A stretch of 64,000 bases of DNA from RGIG9060 sp045645985 (GCA_045645985.1 JAZRJV010000029.1:1-64000), one strand, 5' to 3'; shown: positions 49,091-58,633, counted from the first letter of the stretch. A program made the numbers and translations. Notes: generated by a model not told the origin, from the letters alone.

Positions 49091-51280
49091 ATGAAAAAGA
49101 AACAAGAACAACAAAATCATTCTTGGTATTTTGTGCAAAATGGTGGATTAATTCAGCCACAAATTTCAACAATAGATGATGTTTTAAATCTAGAAAATCT
49201 TGACCCAAAAATGTGGACTGCACTTGCTTGCCCTGTTTTAGGTTTGGAATTTAGTGAAGAAACTCTAACACTTCTTGACTCAGATAAAAATGGTCGTGTC
49301 AGAATCCCTGAAATTTTAAGTGTAATTAGCTACATAAAAAAATATTTTGCAAAACCAGAAATTCTTATGACAGAAGGTGATTCTATTCCGCTTGATGCTT
49401 TAAGCCAAAATTCTTTTTGTTGCGGACATTCTCCTATTGAATCAGCACATTCTGTTTTAAAAATTTTAGGTAAACCAGACTCTAATGAAATTTGTTATAA
49501 TGATGTTTCTGCAAGCGATAAACTTTTTACACCAAATGTAATTAACGGTGATGGCGTTCTTCCTGCAGAATGTATCAAAGACGAATTTGCAAGTTCAGTT
49601 GTAAAAGACATTATTTCTTGTACAGGCGGAACAGATGAAATTAGCGGAGTTAAGGGAATTACCCGTTCGCAAAAAAATGAATTTTTTGCAAAAGCAAAAG
49701 AATTAAAAACTTGGCGCGAAACCGCTGTTCAAGAAGATCCAAAAATTTTCTTCTTAAAAGATGACACAGATTCTGCCGCAAAATCATTTACAAAAGTTCA
49801 AAATAAAATCAATGATTATTTTTTAAGATGTTCATTGATAAATTATGATTCAAACGCAAAAGAGATTTTAAAATCACAAAGTGATAAAATGTTTTTAACA
49901 GAAGATGGATTTTTATGTGATAAAGAAAATCTTGCACTTCTCCCTCTTGCTGTTTGCGAAGCAGGAAAATCACTTCCTTTAGATGACACATTAAATCCAG
50001 CTTGGCTTGAAGATATGAAATCATTTAAAGAAACAGTGCTTGTTCCTCTTTTCAAAAAAGAAATTTCTAGCCTTTCAGAAACAAATTGGCACAAAATTGA
50101 AGAATTTTTTGTTCCATATTTATCATGGTACAAAGCAATGCCTGAAAATTCTGTTTCAAAATTAGGTTTAGATAGAATTGCACAAATATTAAATTCTGAT
50201 GCAGAAAAAATTATTGATGATTATTTAACTCAAGAAGAAAATCATCCACCAGTTTCACTTGCATCCGTAGAACTAAAAAAATTGATTCTTATTCGTAGAG
50301 ATTTTGTAAAATTGCTCAACAACTTTGTTTGCTTTTCAGATTTCTATAATCCAGAAAAAAAAGCAATCTTTCAAGCTGGAACCTTATTCATTGACGGTCG
50401 TTCTTGTGATTTATGTTTTAAAGTTTTGGATATTGCAAAACACGGTACAATGGCTTCTCTTTCTCAATGTTTCTTAGTTTACTGCGATTGTGTTAAAAAA
50501 GATTCTTCAGGACAAAAAATGCAGATTGCCGCTTTAATCAGTAACGGACAAACTGATAATCTTTTAGTTGGAAGAAATGGAATTTTCTTTGATAGAAATG
50601 GTGATGACTGGGATGCAACTATCGTAAAAATAATTGATAATCCAGTAAGTATAAAACAAGCATTTTGGGCTCCTTACAAAAAAATTATGAGATTGATTCA
50701 AGAAAAAATTGCAAAATCCACAAATACAGCTGAAAGCAAAGTTTTTGAAACTGTAACAAAAGTTGTGGAAAATCCAAACGAAATAAAATCTTCAATTCCA
50801 AATAAAAAAACTGATGTAGGAACAATCGCTGCATTAAGTGTTGCTTTTACAGGAATTGCAACTGTAGTTGGCGGAATTATGGAAGCCTTCTTGGGCTTAG
50901 GAAAATGGATTCCTCTTGGAATTATCGGAATTGTTCTTATAATTTCACTTCCATCTGTATTGATTGCTTGGAGAAAATTAAAGCAAAGAAATATCGCACC
51001 AATTTTAGATGCTTCAGGTTGGGCAATAAACGGAAATGTAAAAATTCCTACATTACTAGGCGATAGTTTAACAAAACTTCCGATTTATCCTGTAAAATCA
51101 TTTTTAAGAATAAAAGACCCTTATGCAAACAAGAAATTTCCTAAAAAACGCTTTATTGCAGGAATTATTGTAGTAGTTGTTTTAGTAATAGCTATTATCA
51201 TCATAAAGAATCCTAACGGAATAAATGGTGTTTGGCAAGGAATAAAATCTATAGCATCAAAATTCAAATTTTCTAAATAA
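49091..51280 (+). CDS. Membrane protein with EF-hand-like calcium motifs
   Basis: A 729-residue protein with no signal peptide. EF-hand-like loops are at about residues 64-75 (L-L-D-S-D-K-N-G-R-V-R-I-P-E) and near 150-160 (F-T-P-N-V-I-N-G-D-G-V-L-P-A-E), matching D-x-D-x-N-G-x-x-x-x-x-E at the first. Most of the protein is helical. Two C-terminal membrane spans (I-P-L-G-I-I-G-I-V-L-I-I-S-L-P, about 610-635, and I-A-G-I-I-V-V-V-V-L-V-I-A-I-I-I, about 690-712) anchor it. The function is unknown; calcium-linked signalling or a mechanosensing role cannot be excluded. A GAGG Shine-Dalgarno precedes ATG. Confidence 0.78.
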   Translation: MKKKQEQQNHSWYFVQNGGLIQPQISTIDDVLNLENLDPKMWTALACPVLGLEFSEETLTLLDSDKNGRVRIPEILSVISYIKKYFAKPEILMTEGDSIPLDALSQNSFCCGHSPIESAHSVLKILGKPDSNEICYNDVSASDKLFTPNVINGDGVLPAECIKDEFASSVVKDIISCTGGTDEISGVKGITRSQKNEFFAKAKELKTWRETAVQEDPKIFFLKDDTDSAAKSFTKVQNKINDYFLRCSLINYDSNAKEILKSQSDKMFLTEDGFLCDKENLALLPLAVCEAGKSLPLDDTLNPAWLEDMKSFKETVLVPLFKKEISSLSETNWHKIEEFFVPYLSWYKAMPENSVSKLGLDRIAQILNSDAEKIIDDYLTQEENHPPVSLASVELKKLILIRRDFVKLLNNFVCFSDFYNPEKKAIFQAGTLFIDGRSCDLCFKVLDIAKHGTMASLSQCFLVYCDCVKKDSSGQKMQIAALISNGQTDNLLVGRNGIFFDRNGDDWDATIVKIIDNPVSIKQAFWAPYKKIMRLIQEKIAKSTNTAESKVFETVTKVVENPNEIKSSIPNKKTDVGTIAALSVAFTGIATVVGGIMEAFLGLGKWIPLGIIGIVLIISLPSVLIAWRKLKQRNIAPILDASGWAINGNVKIPTLLGDSLTKLPIYPVKSFLRIKDPYANKKFPKKRFIAGIIVVVVLVIAIIIIKNPNGINGVWQGIKSIASKFKFSK

Positions 51281-51308
51281 AAAATATTGAAATTTTATCA
51301 TACAATAT

Positions 51309-51352
51309 AGAGGTATTTGTAATAATTCATTTACAAATATCTCTTTTTTTTT
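51309..51352 (+). terminator. Terminator
   Basis: A 14-bp stem (51309-51322 with 51331-51344; one G-U) with an eight-base loop, followed by a run of Ts. It ends the EF-hand gene. Confidence 0.9.
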
Positions 51353-51389
51353 AAATCAACCTTATTAGACACAAAAACTTCGTAATTGG

Positions 51390-51456
51390 TTGCAAATAAG
51401 TTGTTTAAATTGTATAATATTTTTAAAATTGACAATATCTCATCGGATGTCAATTT
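51390..51456 (+). promoter_or_regulatory. Promoter and leader inverted repeat of the acyl-CoA ligase gene
   Basis: TTGCAA (51390-51395), 17 bases, TATAAT (51413-51418). Transcription would begin near 51425. Right there lies AAATTGACA (51426-51434) and TGTCAATTT (51448-51456), a perfect 9-base inverted repeat with a 13-base centre. It could be an operator covering the start site or an RNA hairpin. The leader is about 59 bases and ends in a TTTGGAG Shine-Dalgarno, so this gene is not leaderless. Confidence 0.65.
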
Positions 51457-51483
51457 GTTAATTTCTTTATTTGGAGTTTTTTT

Positions 51484-53391
51484 ATGTATCAAACATTACC
51501 TCAAATGTTAAAAGAAAGAGCAGAACTTCATCCAGATGTATCTGCACAATACTACAAAAATGGGAAAAGTGATTTTCTACAAATTTCTTATAAAGAGCTT
51601 TATCAAACTTCTTTAGATTTTGGAGCAGGACTTTTATCTATCGGTGTACAAAGAGAAGATCATATTGGTCTAATTGCAGACAATCGTAAAGAATGGCAAC
51701 AATCTGATATGGGAATTATGGCTATCGGAGCTATTGATGTTCCTCGTGGTTGCGATGCAACAGAAAAAGATTTAGCTTACATTTTATCATTTGCAGATTG
51801 TAAAACAGTTGTAGCAGAAAATTCTTCTCAAGTAATAAAAATTGCAAACCTCAAAGATGAAATCCCAACTTTGAAACAACTTATCATTTTTGATGAACCA
51901 AATGACGCTGCATTAGAATGTGTAAAACAAGCAAATTTAGAACTTTACAAATATGATGAAATTCTTGAAAAAGGAAAAACTTTCAGAACATCAAATCCTA
52001 ACAAAGTTGAAGAAGAACTTGAAAAAGGAAAAGAAACTGATTTAGCTTGTATCATTTTTACTTCAGGAACAACTGGTGAACCAAAAGGTGTTATGCTTGA
52101 ACATAGAAATTTTATCGTTCAATTTGATGAATTAAGAGAAAGAATCCCCCTTGTTCCAGGTGATAAAGCAATTTGTGTCCTTCCTATTTGGCACGCATTT
52201 GAAAGACTTTGTGAATACATTATGCTTAATCAAGGAGCTGCAATTTGTTATTCAAAACCAATCGGAAGTATCCTTCTTGCTGATTTTGTAAAATTAAATC
52301 CACAAATAATTCCAGCAGTTCCACGAGTTTTTGAAGCAATTTACGATGGAATTTACAGAACAATGCGAAAAACAGGTGGAATCACTTACGCCTTATTCCG
52401 CTTTTTTGTTGCTGTTGGAAATTTACATTCTAAAATGGACAGAAAAATGTTCAGAAAAACAGCTCGTTTTGGAAACGATCATATCTTTTTTATTTGGTTA
52501 GCATTTTTTATTCCATGGTTACTTCTTTATCCTGTAAAACTTTTAGGAAGTAAACTTGTCTTCAGTAAAATCCGAGCAAAACTTGGAAATGCATTTAAAG
52601 GTGGAGTTTCTGGTGGTGGAGCATTACCACCAGCAATTGATAACTTCTTCTGGACTGTTGGTGTAAACCTTGTTGAAGGATACGGCTTAACTGAAACAGC
52701 ACCTGTTATTGGTGTTCGCCCAATGTATAAACCTGTTTTTGGTACAGTTGGTTCCCCTATCCGTAATGTTGAAGTTCGCATTGTTGATGATAACGGAAAT
52801 ATTCTTCCTGCAGGAAAAAAAGGTGAAGTTCAAGTTCGTGGTGGAATCGTTATGCGTGGATACTACAAACGAGACGACCTTACATCAAAAGTTATCGATA
52901 AAGACGGTTGGTTCTCAACAGGTGATATCGGTATGTTAACTGTAAATAACGAAATTGTCCTTAGAGGACGCAAAAAAGATACAATCGTATTGCGCGGTGG
53001 CGAAAATGTAGAGCCACTTCCAATCGAAATGAAAATAAATGAATCTCGTTATGTTTCACAATCTGTAGTTGTTGGACAAGATGAACGCTATCTTGGCGCA
53101 TTAGTTGTTCCTGTGCAAGAAGAAATTATTGCATTTGCAAAAGAAAATTCAATTTCATACTCAAATTATGAAAACCTTCTCAAACACGCTGAAATTCAAA
53201 AACTTTTTGAAACAGAAATTCAAAATTCTGTAAATTCTAAAAATGGATTTAAGATGTTTGAACGAATTTCAAGATTTGTTCTTCTTTCTAAGAATTTCGA
53301 AGTTGGCGTAGAACTTTCTGCAAAACAAGAAATTATGCGCTATAGACTAACTGAAATTTACGAAAAAGAAATTAAATCAATGTTTAACTAG
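51484..53391 (+). CDS. Long-chain acyl-CoA ligase (AMP-binding)
   Basis: A 635-residue AMP-forming ligase that activates fatty acids to acyl-CoA. The P-loop signature I-I-F-T-S-G-T-T-G-E-P-K-G-V is at about 188-201. Later motifs are intact: G-Y-G-L-T-E-T-A-P near 399-407, G-W-F-S-T-G-D-I-G near 478-486, and R-K-K-D-T-I-V-L-R-G-G-E-N near 497-509. The catalytic Lys region near the C terminus is K-N-G-F-K-M-F-E. Length fits long-chain family members, and a hydrophobic stretch near residues 340-360 could be a membrane-associated insertion. Its stop codon overlaps the convergent M15 gene by eight bases. Confidence 0.93.
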   Translation: MYQTLPQMLKERAELHPDVSAQYYKNGKSDFLQISYKELYQTSLDFGAGLLSIGVQREDHIGLIADNRKEWQQSDMGIMAIGAIDVPRGCDATEKDLAYILSFADCKTVVAENSSQVIKIANLKDEIPTLKQLIIFDEPNDAALECVKQANLELYKYDEILEKGKTFRTSNPNKVEEELEKGKETDLACIIFTSGTTGEPKGVMLEHRNFIVQFDELRERIPLVPGDKAICVLPIWHAFERLCEYIMLNQGAAICYSKPIGSILLADFVKLNPQIIPAVPRVFEAIYDGIYRTMRKTGGITYALFRFFVAVGNLHSKMDRKMFRKTARFGNDHIFFIWLAFFIPWLLLYPVKLLGSKLVFSKIRAKLGNAFKGGVSGGGALPPAIDNFFWTVGVNLVEGYGLTETAPVIGVRPMYKPVFGTVGSPIRNVEVRIVDDNGNILPAGKKGEVQVRGGIVMRGYYKRDDLTSKVIDKDGWFSTGDIGMLTVNNEIVLRGRKKDTIVLRGGENVEPLPIEMKINESRYVSQSVVVGQDERYLGALVVPVQEEIIAFAKENSISYSNYENLLKHAEIQKLFETEIQNSVNSKNGFKMFERISRFVLLSKNFEVGVELSAKQEIMRYRLTEIYEKEIKSMFN

Positions 53392-54316
53392 GGTTTGAAA
53401 GTTTTAAGATTTCTGGATGATATTCAAAATGCATATTATCCCAGATATCCCACTTTCCACCCCAAATAAAACCTTCTGATTCAAAGATGGATATCACTTC
53501 TTCTGGTGGCATCCATCTTTTTTTTATTGGATAAGTTATCCAGCCATCATTATAAAAATCTTGAGTCCATTTCCAATAAATTTGTTTTGAACCATATTTT
53601 TTGGGAACAATATCAACACTAATTCCCCAACTATGCGAAGAACGATTTTCATTGTCGCGAACTTCACGCCAATTATATCCCGTAATTACAGTTGGCATTT
53701 TTAAAAAGTTGTTAATTTCTTTATTTGTTAAAGCAAGATTTCTTATTTTTTTATCTATGTTAAGTAAAGGTTTTTCAATTTTTTTGTGAATTCTAACTTT
53801 CCAATCTAAAAATTCAATAGTAATAATTTGAGGTTCAACTTGTTTTGGAGTATACGCTTGATACAAAAAATTTTGCACAAGAGTAAAACAGCTTGGTTTA
53901 TATTCGTCACGATTTTCAGAAGAACTCATATCTTTTAAAAAAGCTATTTTGAAATCTGAAAACTCATTTGGATTTGGCATTTCTTGTGGATAAAATTCTG
54001 TAGAAATTGGATTAAAATTCTTCCAATCTGACAAATTTTCTTTTGGCAAAATCCGAGCATTTTTGTAAAAAAATCGTTTTTCTTTTTCTTGCGTTTTTTT
54101 TACATCATCATTTTTCAAATCGATAAACCATAATTGTTCATTTATATCAAAACCAAAATTAACAAAATTTTCTGGATAAGAAACTTTCACTGCTTTTACA
54201 AAATTAGTTAGAAGTCTTGCATCAAATTCCTTTGGAGAGGAAAAATCATTTTGAGAAAAACTAAATTGAGAAAACAAAATAAAACTAACAATAAAAAATA
54301 TTCTTTTATAAAACAT
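53384..54316 (-). CDS. Exported M15-family D-alanyl-D-alanine carboxypeptidase
   Basis: A 310-residue exported zinc peptidase acting on peptidoglycan stem peptides. Signal peptide: I-F-F-I-V-S-F-I-L-F-S-Q-F-S-F-S. The C-terminal catalytic domain carries N-R-S-S-H-S-W-G-I-S-V-D-I-V near residues 226-239 (S-x-H-x-x-G-x-x-x-D with the zinc His and Asp) and W-D-N-M-H-F-E-Y-H near 291-299 (second His pair). The first 160 residues have no recognised family. Start ATG 54316 is set by a predicted leaderless promoter. It overlaps the 3' end of the ligase gene. Confidence 0.85.
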   Translation of the reverse strand: MFYKRIFFIVSFILFSQFSFSQNDFSSPKEFDARLLTNFVKAVKVSYPENFVNFGFDINEQLWFIDLKNDDVKKTQEKEKRFFYKNARILPKENLSDWKNFNPISTEFYPQEMPNPNEFSDFKIAFLKDMSSSENRDEYKPSCFTLVQNFLYQAYTPKQVEPQIITIEFLDWKVRIHKKIEKPLLNIDKKIRNLALTNKEINNFLKMPTVITGYNWREVRDNENRSSHSWGISVDIVPKKYGSKQIYWKWTQDFYNDGWITYPIKKRWMPPEEVISIFESEGFIWGGKWDIWDNMHFEYHPEILKLSNPS

Positions 54317-54323
54317 TGGTTAC

Positions 54324-54365
54324 ATTGTAAAATTTTCTTGTATATTTGGCAAGTTTTTGTATAAT
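54324..54365. promoter_or_regulatory. Interleaved divergent promoters, both predicted leaderless
   Basis: Minus: TTGCCA (54352-54347), 17 bases, TACAAT (54329-54324), seven bases to the M15 ATG. Plus: TTGTAT (54338-54343), 16 bases, TATAAT (54360-54365), seven bases to ATG 54373. Each -35 box lies in the spacer of the other promoter, so they probably compete for polymerase. Confidence 0.68.
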
Positions 54366-54372
54366 TTTAAGT

Positions 54373-55482
54373 ATGGAAATTAGTACAGATAAAACCAATT
54401 TACAAAATATTTTTTTATTAGGAATTTTTGCTCTTTTACTTGTTGCAGTTATTGCAATTTTTAAACCATTTTTTACAGTAATTTTGTGGTCTTCTCTTTT
54501 GTATATTTTAATAAGTCCCTTATACAGAAAAATTATTGCCAAAATGAATCCTGAAAAAAGAGGTTACAAAACTAAAAAACATCTTTTAAGTGGAGTTTTT
54601 GCAGTTGGAACAATTCTTATAATTGCGGGATTTCTCTTTCTGCTTGGCTCTGAATTGATTGGGCAATTAAGTTCTTTTCTTATAAAAGCAGAATCCTATA
54701 TTAAAGAAAATCCAACTTTTCTTTCAGATTCTACTTTGGCAGTCAAAATCAAAGATTTTTTGGATGTAAACGAAATTTCAATTTCAGTGTTTGAAAATTT
54801 TGATTTAAGAACACAAATAATTTCTTTAATTCAAAATTCTAGTTCTAAATTATTTACTTTAAGTAAATCTTTTATTGGCGGAACAGGAAACTTTTTAATT
54901 TCATTGGCATTTTCTATTTTTATCTTATATTTTTTCTATTTAGATGGACATTATCTTGTATCCTTGTTAGCAAAAGCTATTCCAATAAAACCAAAGCATG
55001 TTAAAAGATTACTCAATAAAATAATTGAAGTTATCAGAGGATTGTTTTCTGGATATATCCTTGTTGCTCTTTATCAAGGAGTTGTAGCTTTCCTTCTAAT
55101 GACAATTTTTAGAATAGAAGGAGCCATTCTATTTTCAGTTTTATTGATGTTTGCCTCTTTTATTCCTCTTTTAGGAGCAGCTATTATTTGGGCTCCAATC
55201 GGATTTATAATGTGTTTCAAAGGTCCAATTTGGCAAGGTGTTTTATTCTTAATTTTAGCTGGAGTTACAATCAGTTTTTTAGATAACTTTTTACGACCTT
55301 TATTTTTAAAAGAAAGAATCAAAGTTCATCCTTTAATAATTTTCTTTGCAATTTTAGGTGGAATTAAATTATTCGGAATAAACGGATTATTGCTCGGTCC
55401 ATTGGTTATAATTCTTTTCTTTACAATTTTAGATATTCTTTCAAATAACGAAACCGAAACCTCTCTTTCTGATGAATCTTAA
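54373..55482 (+). CDS. AI-2E/PerM-family transporter
   Basis: A 369-residue polytopic protein of the autoinducer-2 exporter (PerM/TqsA/YdiK) family. Paired N-terminal helices (L-L-V-A-V-I-A-I-F-K-P-F-F, I-I-A-G-F-L-F-L-L-G-S), a long central soluble stretch, then helices with F-S-G-Y-I-L-V-A-L-Y-Q-G-V near residue 227, P-L-L-G-A-A-I-I-W-A-P near 263, and D-N-F-L-R-P near 302, the family's most conserved block. Substrate is unknown; the family handles AI-2 or ion gradients in different species. The frame is open upstream, but ATG 54373 follows the -10 box by seven bases. Confidence 0.9.
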   Translation: MEISTDKTNLQNIFLLGIFALLLVAVIAIFKPFFTVILWSSLLYILISPLYRKIIAKMNPEKRGYKTKKHLLSGVFAVGTILIIAGFLFLLGSELIGQLSSFLIKAESYIKENPTFLSDSTLAVKIKDFLDVNEISISVFENFDLRTQIISLIQNSSSKLFTLSKSFIGGTGNFLISLAFSIFILYFFYLDGHYLVSLLAKAIPIKPKHVKRLLNKIIEVIRGLFSGYILVALYQGVVAFLLMTIFRIEGAILFSVLLMFASFIPLLGAAIIWAPIGFIMCFKGPIWQGVLFLILAGVTISFLDNFLRPLFLKERIKVHPLIIFFAILGGIKLFGINGLLLGPLVIILFFTILDILSNNETETSLSDES

Positions 55483-55548
55483 ATAGTAGAAAGCATCTTC
55501 CCTTTTATGTATAATATCAAATAAGATTTATCCTTAAGGGAGGATGTT

Positions 55549-56658
55549 ATGAAAAACAAATGGTTAAAACGATACTTTATTGATTCTCTTTCTGGAATGG
55601 CATTAGGTTTATTTTCAACCTTGATTATTGGACTTATCATCAAACAGATAGGTTCTTTTTTTCCTGTAATTGATACATCAGTTGAAAATCCTACAACGCT
55701 TTTAGTTGTTTTAAATGCAATCGGACAGTTTTTTGTAAAAATTGGACAAATTCTTACAGTTCTAACAGGTGCTGGAATTGCAGCTGGTGTTGCAAATGCA
55801 CTTGGCGTACCAAAACTTGTTCTTTATGCAAGTATTTTAACAGGTACAGTTGGTGCTTACGCAACAAATTTTATTTCTGGAACAATAGTTTCATCAACTG
55901 GTGCAATTTTACTTTCTGGTCCTGGCGATCCACTTGGAGCATTGGTTGCAGCCCTCGCTGGAGCAGAAATTGGACGATTAGTTTCTGGAAAAACAAAAGT
56001 TGATATTATTGTTACTCCTGCTGTTACTATTTTAGTTGGATGTTTAGCCGCTGTTATCTTTGGACCACTTTTAGCCGCTGGTGCTTCTTGGCTTGGAGAA
56101 GGAATCCGAAAAGCAACTGAATTACAACCATTCTGGATGGGAATTGTTTTAAGCGTTACAATGGGAATGATTTTAACTTTACCTATAAGTTCTGCCGCTA
56201 TCGCAATTATTCTTGGCTTAAGCGGATTAGCTGGAGGAGCAGCAACTGCAGGATGTTGCGCTCAAATGATTGGTTTTGCAGTAATTAGCTGGAAAGACAA
56301 CGGCTTAAACGGATTTTTTGCACAAGGTCTTGGAACCTCAATGTTACAAGTTCCAAATATCGTAAAAAATCCACTTATCTGGATTCCACCAACTTTGGCA
56401 AGTGCAATTACTGGCCCAATTTCAACTGTGTTGCTAAAAATGCAAAATCTTCCTGCTGGAAGCGGAATGGGAACATCAGGTCTTGTTGGACCACTTTTAA
56501 CATATCAAGCAATGATAACAAACGAAAGTGGAATTTCTATCATTATAAAAATGTTAGTTGTTTACATAATTTTACCAGCAATTCTATCTTACGGAATTTA
56601 TCTTTTTATGCACAAAAAAAGCTGGATAAAAGACGGAGATATGAAGCTAGAAAATTAG
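55549..56658 (+). CDS. PTS-EIIC-like membrane permease
   Basis: A 369-residue membrane protein of the PTS_EIIC_2-like family, with no PTS IIA or IIB domain attached. It has about ten Gly/Ala-rich helices: G-M-A-L-G-L-F-S-T-L-I-I-G-L-I-I near residue 17, G-A-G-I-A-A-G-V-A-N-A-L near 75, G-D-P-L-G-A-L-V-A-A near 125, P-A-V-T-I-L-V-G-C-L near 160. The phosphorylated parts of a PTS are absent from the window, so it may work with subunits elsewhere or as an independent permease. A GGGAGG Shine-Dalgarno precedes ATG. It stands between a transporter and a GH13 lipoprotein, which might be sugar-linked. Confidence 0.82.
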   Translation: MKNKWLKRYFIDSLSGMALGLFSTLIIGLIIKQIGSFFPVIDTSVENPTTLLVVLNAIGQFFVKIGQILTVLTGAGIAAGVANALGVPKLVLYASILTGTVGAYATNFISGTIVSSTGAILLSGPGDPLGALVAALAGAEIGRLVSGKTKVDIIVTPAVTILVGCLAAVIFGPLLAAGASWLGEGIRKATELQPFWMGIVLSVTMGMILTLPISSAAIAIILGLSGLAGGAATAGCCAQMIGFAVISWKDNGLNGFFAQGLGTSMLQVPNIVKNPLIWIPPTLASAITGPISTVLLKMQNLPAGSGMGTSGLVGPLLTYQAMITNESGISIIIKMLVVYIILPAILSYGIYLFMHKKSWIKDGDMKLEN

Positions 56659-56679
56659 AATTCATTTTCAGCAATTTAC

Positions 56680-56725
56680 AAAGATGTTATTTGAACTAAT
56701 TTGGTTTAAGTAACATCTTTTTTTA
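56680..56725 (+). terminator. Terminator
   Basis: AAAGATGTTA (56680-56689) and TAACATCTTT (56711-56720) make a perfect 10-bp stem with a 21-base loop, followed by TTTT. Confidence 0.82.
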
Positions 56726-56740
56726 TATCCAAATATGTGG

Positions 56741-56769
56741 TATAATAAACAAAATGTCTGTTTGACATT
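56741..56769 (+). promoter_or_regulatory. Promoter -10 and operator-like repeat of the GH13 gene
   Basis: TATAAT at 56741-56746 is followed by AATGTC-TGTTT-GACATT (56753-56769), a perfect 6-base inverted repeat that covers the predicted start of transcription. No good -35 box is visible, so regulation by an activator or repressor at this repeat is likely. Confidence 0.5.
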
Positions 56770-56794
56770 ATTATTCTTTTTCTAAGGAAATCAA

Positions 56795-58540
56795 ATGAAA
56801 ATCAAAAATCTTTTGATAACAAGCATTTTACTTATCGGTTTAGTGCTTTTTATGGGATGTGCATCTACAGGAGGTGCATCAGCCGTATCAAATGTACCAG
56901 ACCCAACTAACGGTGAACCACAATGGTGGTTAAATATGAAAGGACCTGCATATCAAGTTTTAGTTTATTCTTTTGCAGATTCTGATGGCGATGGATTTGG
57001 AGACTTCCAAGGTCTTATCAATAAACTTGATTATTTGAACGATGGAAATCCAGAAACTTCTACAGATTTAGGTGTTGAACTCTTATGGCTTTCACCAATT
57101 CATCCTGCTGCATCTTATCACGGATACGATGTAAAGGATTACATGGCTGTAAATCCACAATACGGAACAATGGAAGATTTTGACCGTCTTATTGCTGAAT
57201 GTGCAAAAAGAAACATCAAAGTTATTTTGGACTTAGTTTTCAATCACTCTTCAACATCACATCCTTGGTTTGAAGATATGTTAGCAAATCCAACTTCAAA
57301 ATATAGAAACTACTACATCCACAAAGATGATTCCATCAACTACGGAACAGGTGGTATGGGTTCTTTCCATGCAGCTTATGGTGAAGAAGGAAAAATTGAA
57401 TACTTCGGTGCATTCAGTCCAACAATGCCTGACTTAAACTGTGCTAATCCTGCAGTAAAAAAAGAATTTGTTAAAATTATGAAATTCTGGCTTGAAAGAG
57501 GCGTTGCAGGTTTCAGATTTGACGCTGCAAAACATATTTTTGACCAAAACGAATTGCCAAACGGTACAGCAAATATGACACTCAACAAAGATTTCTGGGT
57601 TGAATTAAGAGAAGCTGCTAGAAAAATTAAACCAAATGTTTTCTTTATCGGAGAAGTTTTGAACAAATCTATTCCTTCAATCGGACCTTACGCTCCAGGA
57701 TTTGATTCTCTTTGGGACTTTGCAACTGAAGATATTTTAGCAGGTACAGTAGGAAGCGGTTCAACAGCATCACTTTTGAAAACTCTCAAAAGAAATGTTG
57801 ACGGACTTACAAAATATGATGATTTTGTTCCTTCTTATCTTTTAAGTAATCATGATATGGATCGCTCAATTTCTGTAATTCTTTCAAAATGTGGTGTAAA
57901 TGCTACTGATGGACTTGCAGTTGCAGCAGGTGATCCAATAGAAACAGTTGAAGCTAAAAAAATTGCTTTAACAAGAGCAAAAACTGCAGCAAGTTTGTGT
58001 CACACATTACCAGGACTTCCATGGGTTTACTACGGAGAAGAACTTGGAATTACAGGTATTCGTTATGCAAATAATGATATCAGCCGTCGTGATTCAATGA
58101 TTTGGACAAAAGACAGAAAAGAATCTCCAAAATGGCAAAACAAACATCAAATGGTTAGAGGTCAAAATGATTTAACTTTATCAGTTGAAGAACAAGCATC
58201 TGATCCAAATTCATTGTTAAATCACTACAGAAATCTTTCTGCATTAAGAGCTTCTAGCGAAGCAATCCGAAAAGGAAAATACAAAGCTTCAACTTGGCCA
58301 GGTTACGGAGGAGCTGCTATGATGGCATTCTTCCGCGTACTTGAAAAAGAAGACGGTTCAAACGAAACTGTTTTTGTAGTTCACAGCACAAGTGATATTC
58401 AAGAAACTCGTGCAGTTCCAGCAAACGCCACAGCAACTTTATTGTGGTCATCAATTCCTGGAAAAACAGCATCTGACCAAAAACTTACACAAATCGTACT
58501 AGAACCTGGAGAAAGCGCAGTTTTCAATGTAATTGAATAA
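56795..58540 (+). CDS. Alpha-amylase-family (GH13) lipoprotein
   Basis: A 581-residue glycoside hydrolase for alpha-glucans at the cell surface or periplasm. Lipobox L-F-M-G-C (Cys22). The catalytic (beta/alpha)8 barrel shows all the GH13 regions: Y-H-G-Y-D-V-K-D-Y near 108, D-L-V-F-N-H near 146-151, G-F-R-F-D-A-A-K-H with nucleophile Asp243, F-F-I-G-E-V with acid/base Glu287, and L-S-N-H-D-M-D with Asp354. A C-terminal beta domain ends the protein. Codon use is similar to neighbours. An AAGGAAA Shine-Dalgarno precedes the ATG. Alone in its transcript; the PTS-like permease upstream may supply transport. Confidence 0.95.
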   Translation: MKIKNLLITSILLIGLVLFMGCASTGGASAVSNVPDPTNGEPQWWLNMKGPAYQVLVYSFADSDGDGFGDFQGLINKLDYLNDGNPETSTDLGVELLWLSPIHPAASYHGYDVKDYMAVNPQYGTMEDFDRLIAECAKRNIKVILDLVFNHSSTSHPWFEDMLANPTSKYRNYYIHKDDSINYGTGGMGSFHAAYGEEGKIEYFGAFSPTMPDLNCANPAVKKEFVKIMKFWLERGVAGFRFDAAKHIFDQNELPNGTANMTLNKDFWVELREAARKIKPNVFFIGEVLNKSIPSIGPYAPGFDSLWDFATEDILAGTVGSGSTASLLKTLKRNVDGLTKYDDFVPSYLLSNHDMDRSISVILSKCGVNATDGLAVAAGDPIETVEAKKIALTRAKTAASLCHTLPGLPWVYYGEELGITGIRYANNDISRRDSMIWTKDRKESPKWQNKHQMVRGQNDLTLSVEEQASDPNSLLNHYRNLSALRASSEAIRKGKYKASTWPGYGGAAMMAFFRVLEKEDGSNETVFVVHSTSDIQETRAVPANATATLLWSSIPGKTASDQKLTQIVLEPGESAVFNVIE

Positions 58541-58572
58541 ACTTTTGTAAAAATAGTTGAAACGATAAAATT

Positions 58573-58633
58573 AAAAGGAACAGTTTTTATGACAAACACA
58601 AATGTCTATCATAAAATCCTGTTCCTTTTTTTA
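58573..58633 (+). terminator. Terminator of the GH13 gene
   Basis: AAAAGGAACAG (58573-58583) and CTGTTCCTTTT (58619-58629) pair perfectly over 11 bp, with an inner T-T-T-T-A-T-G-A/T-C-A-T-A-A-A-A stem extending it, followed by a T run. Confidence 0.88.
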
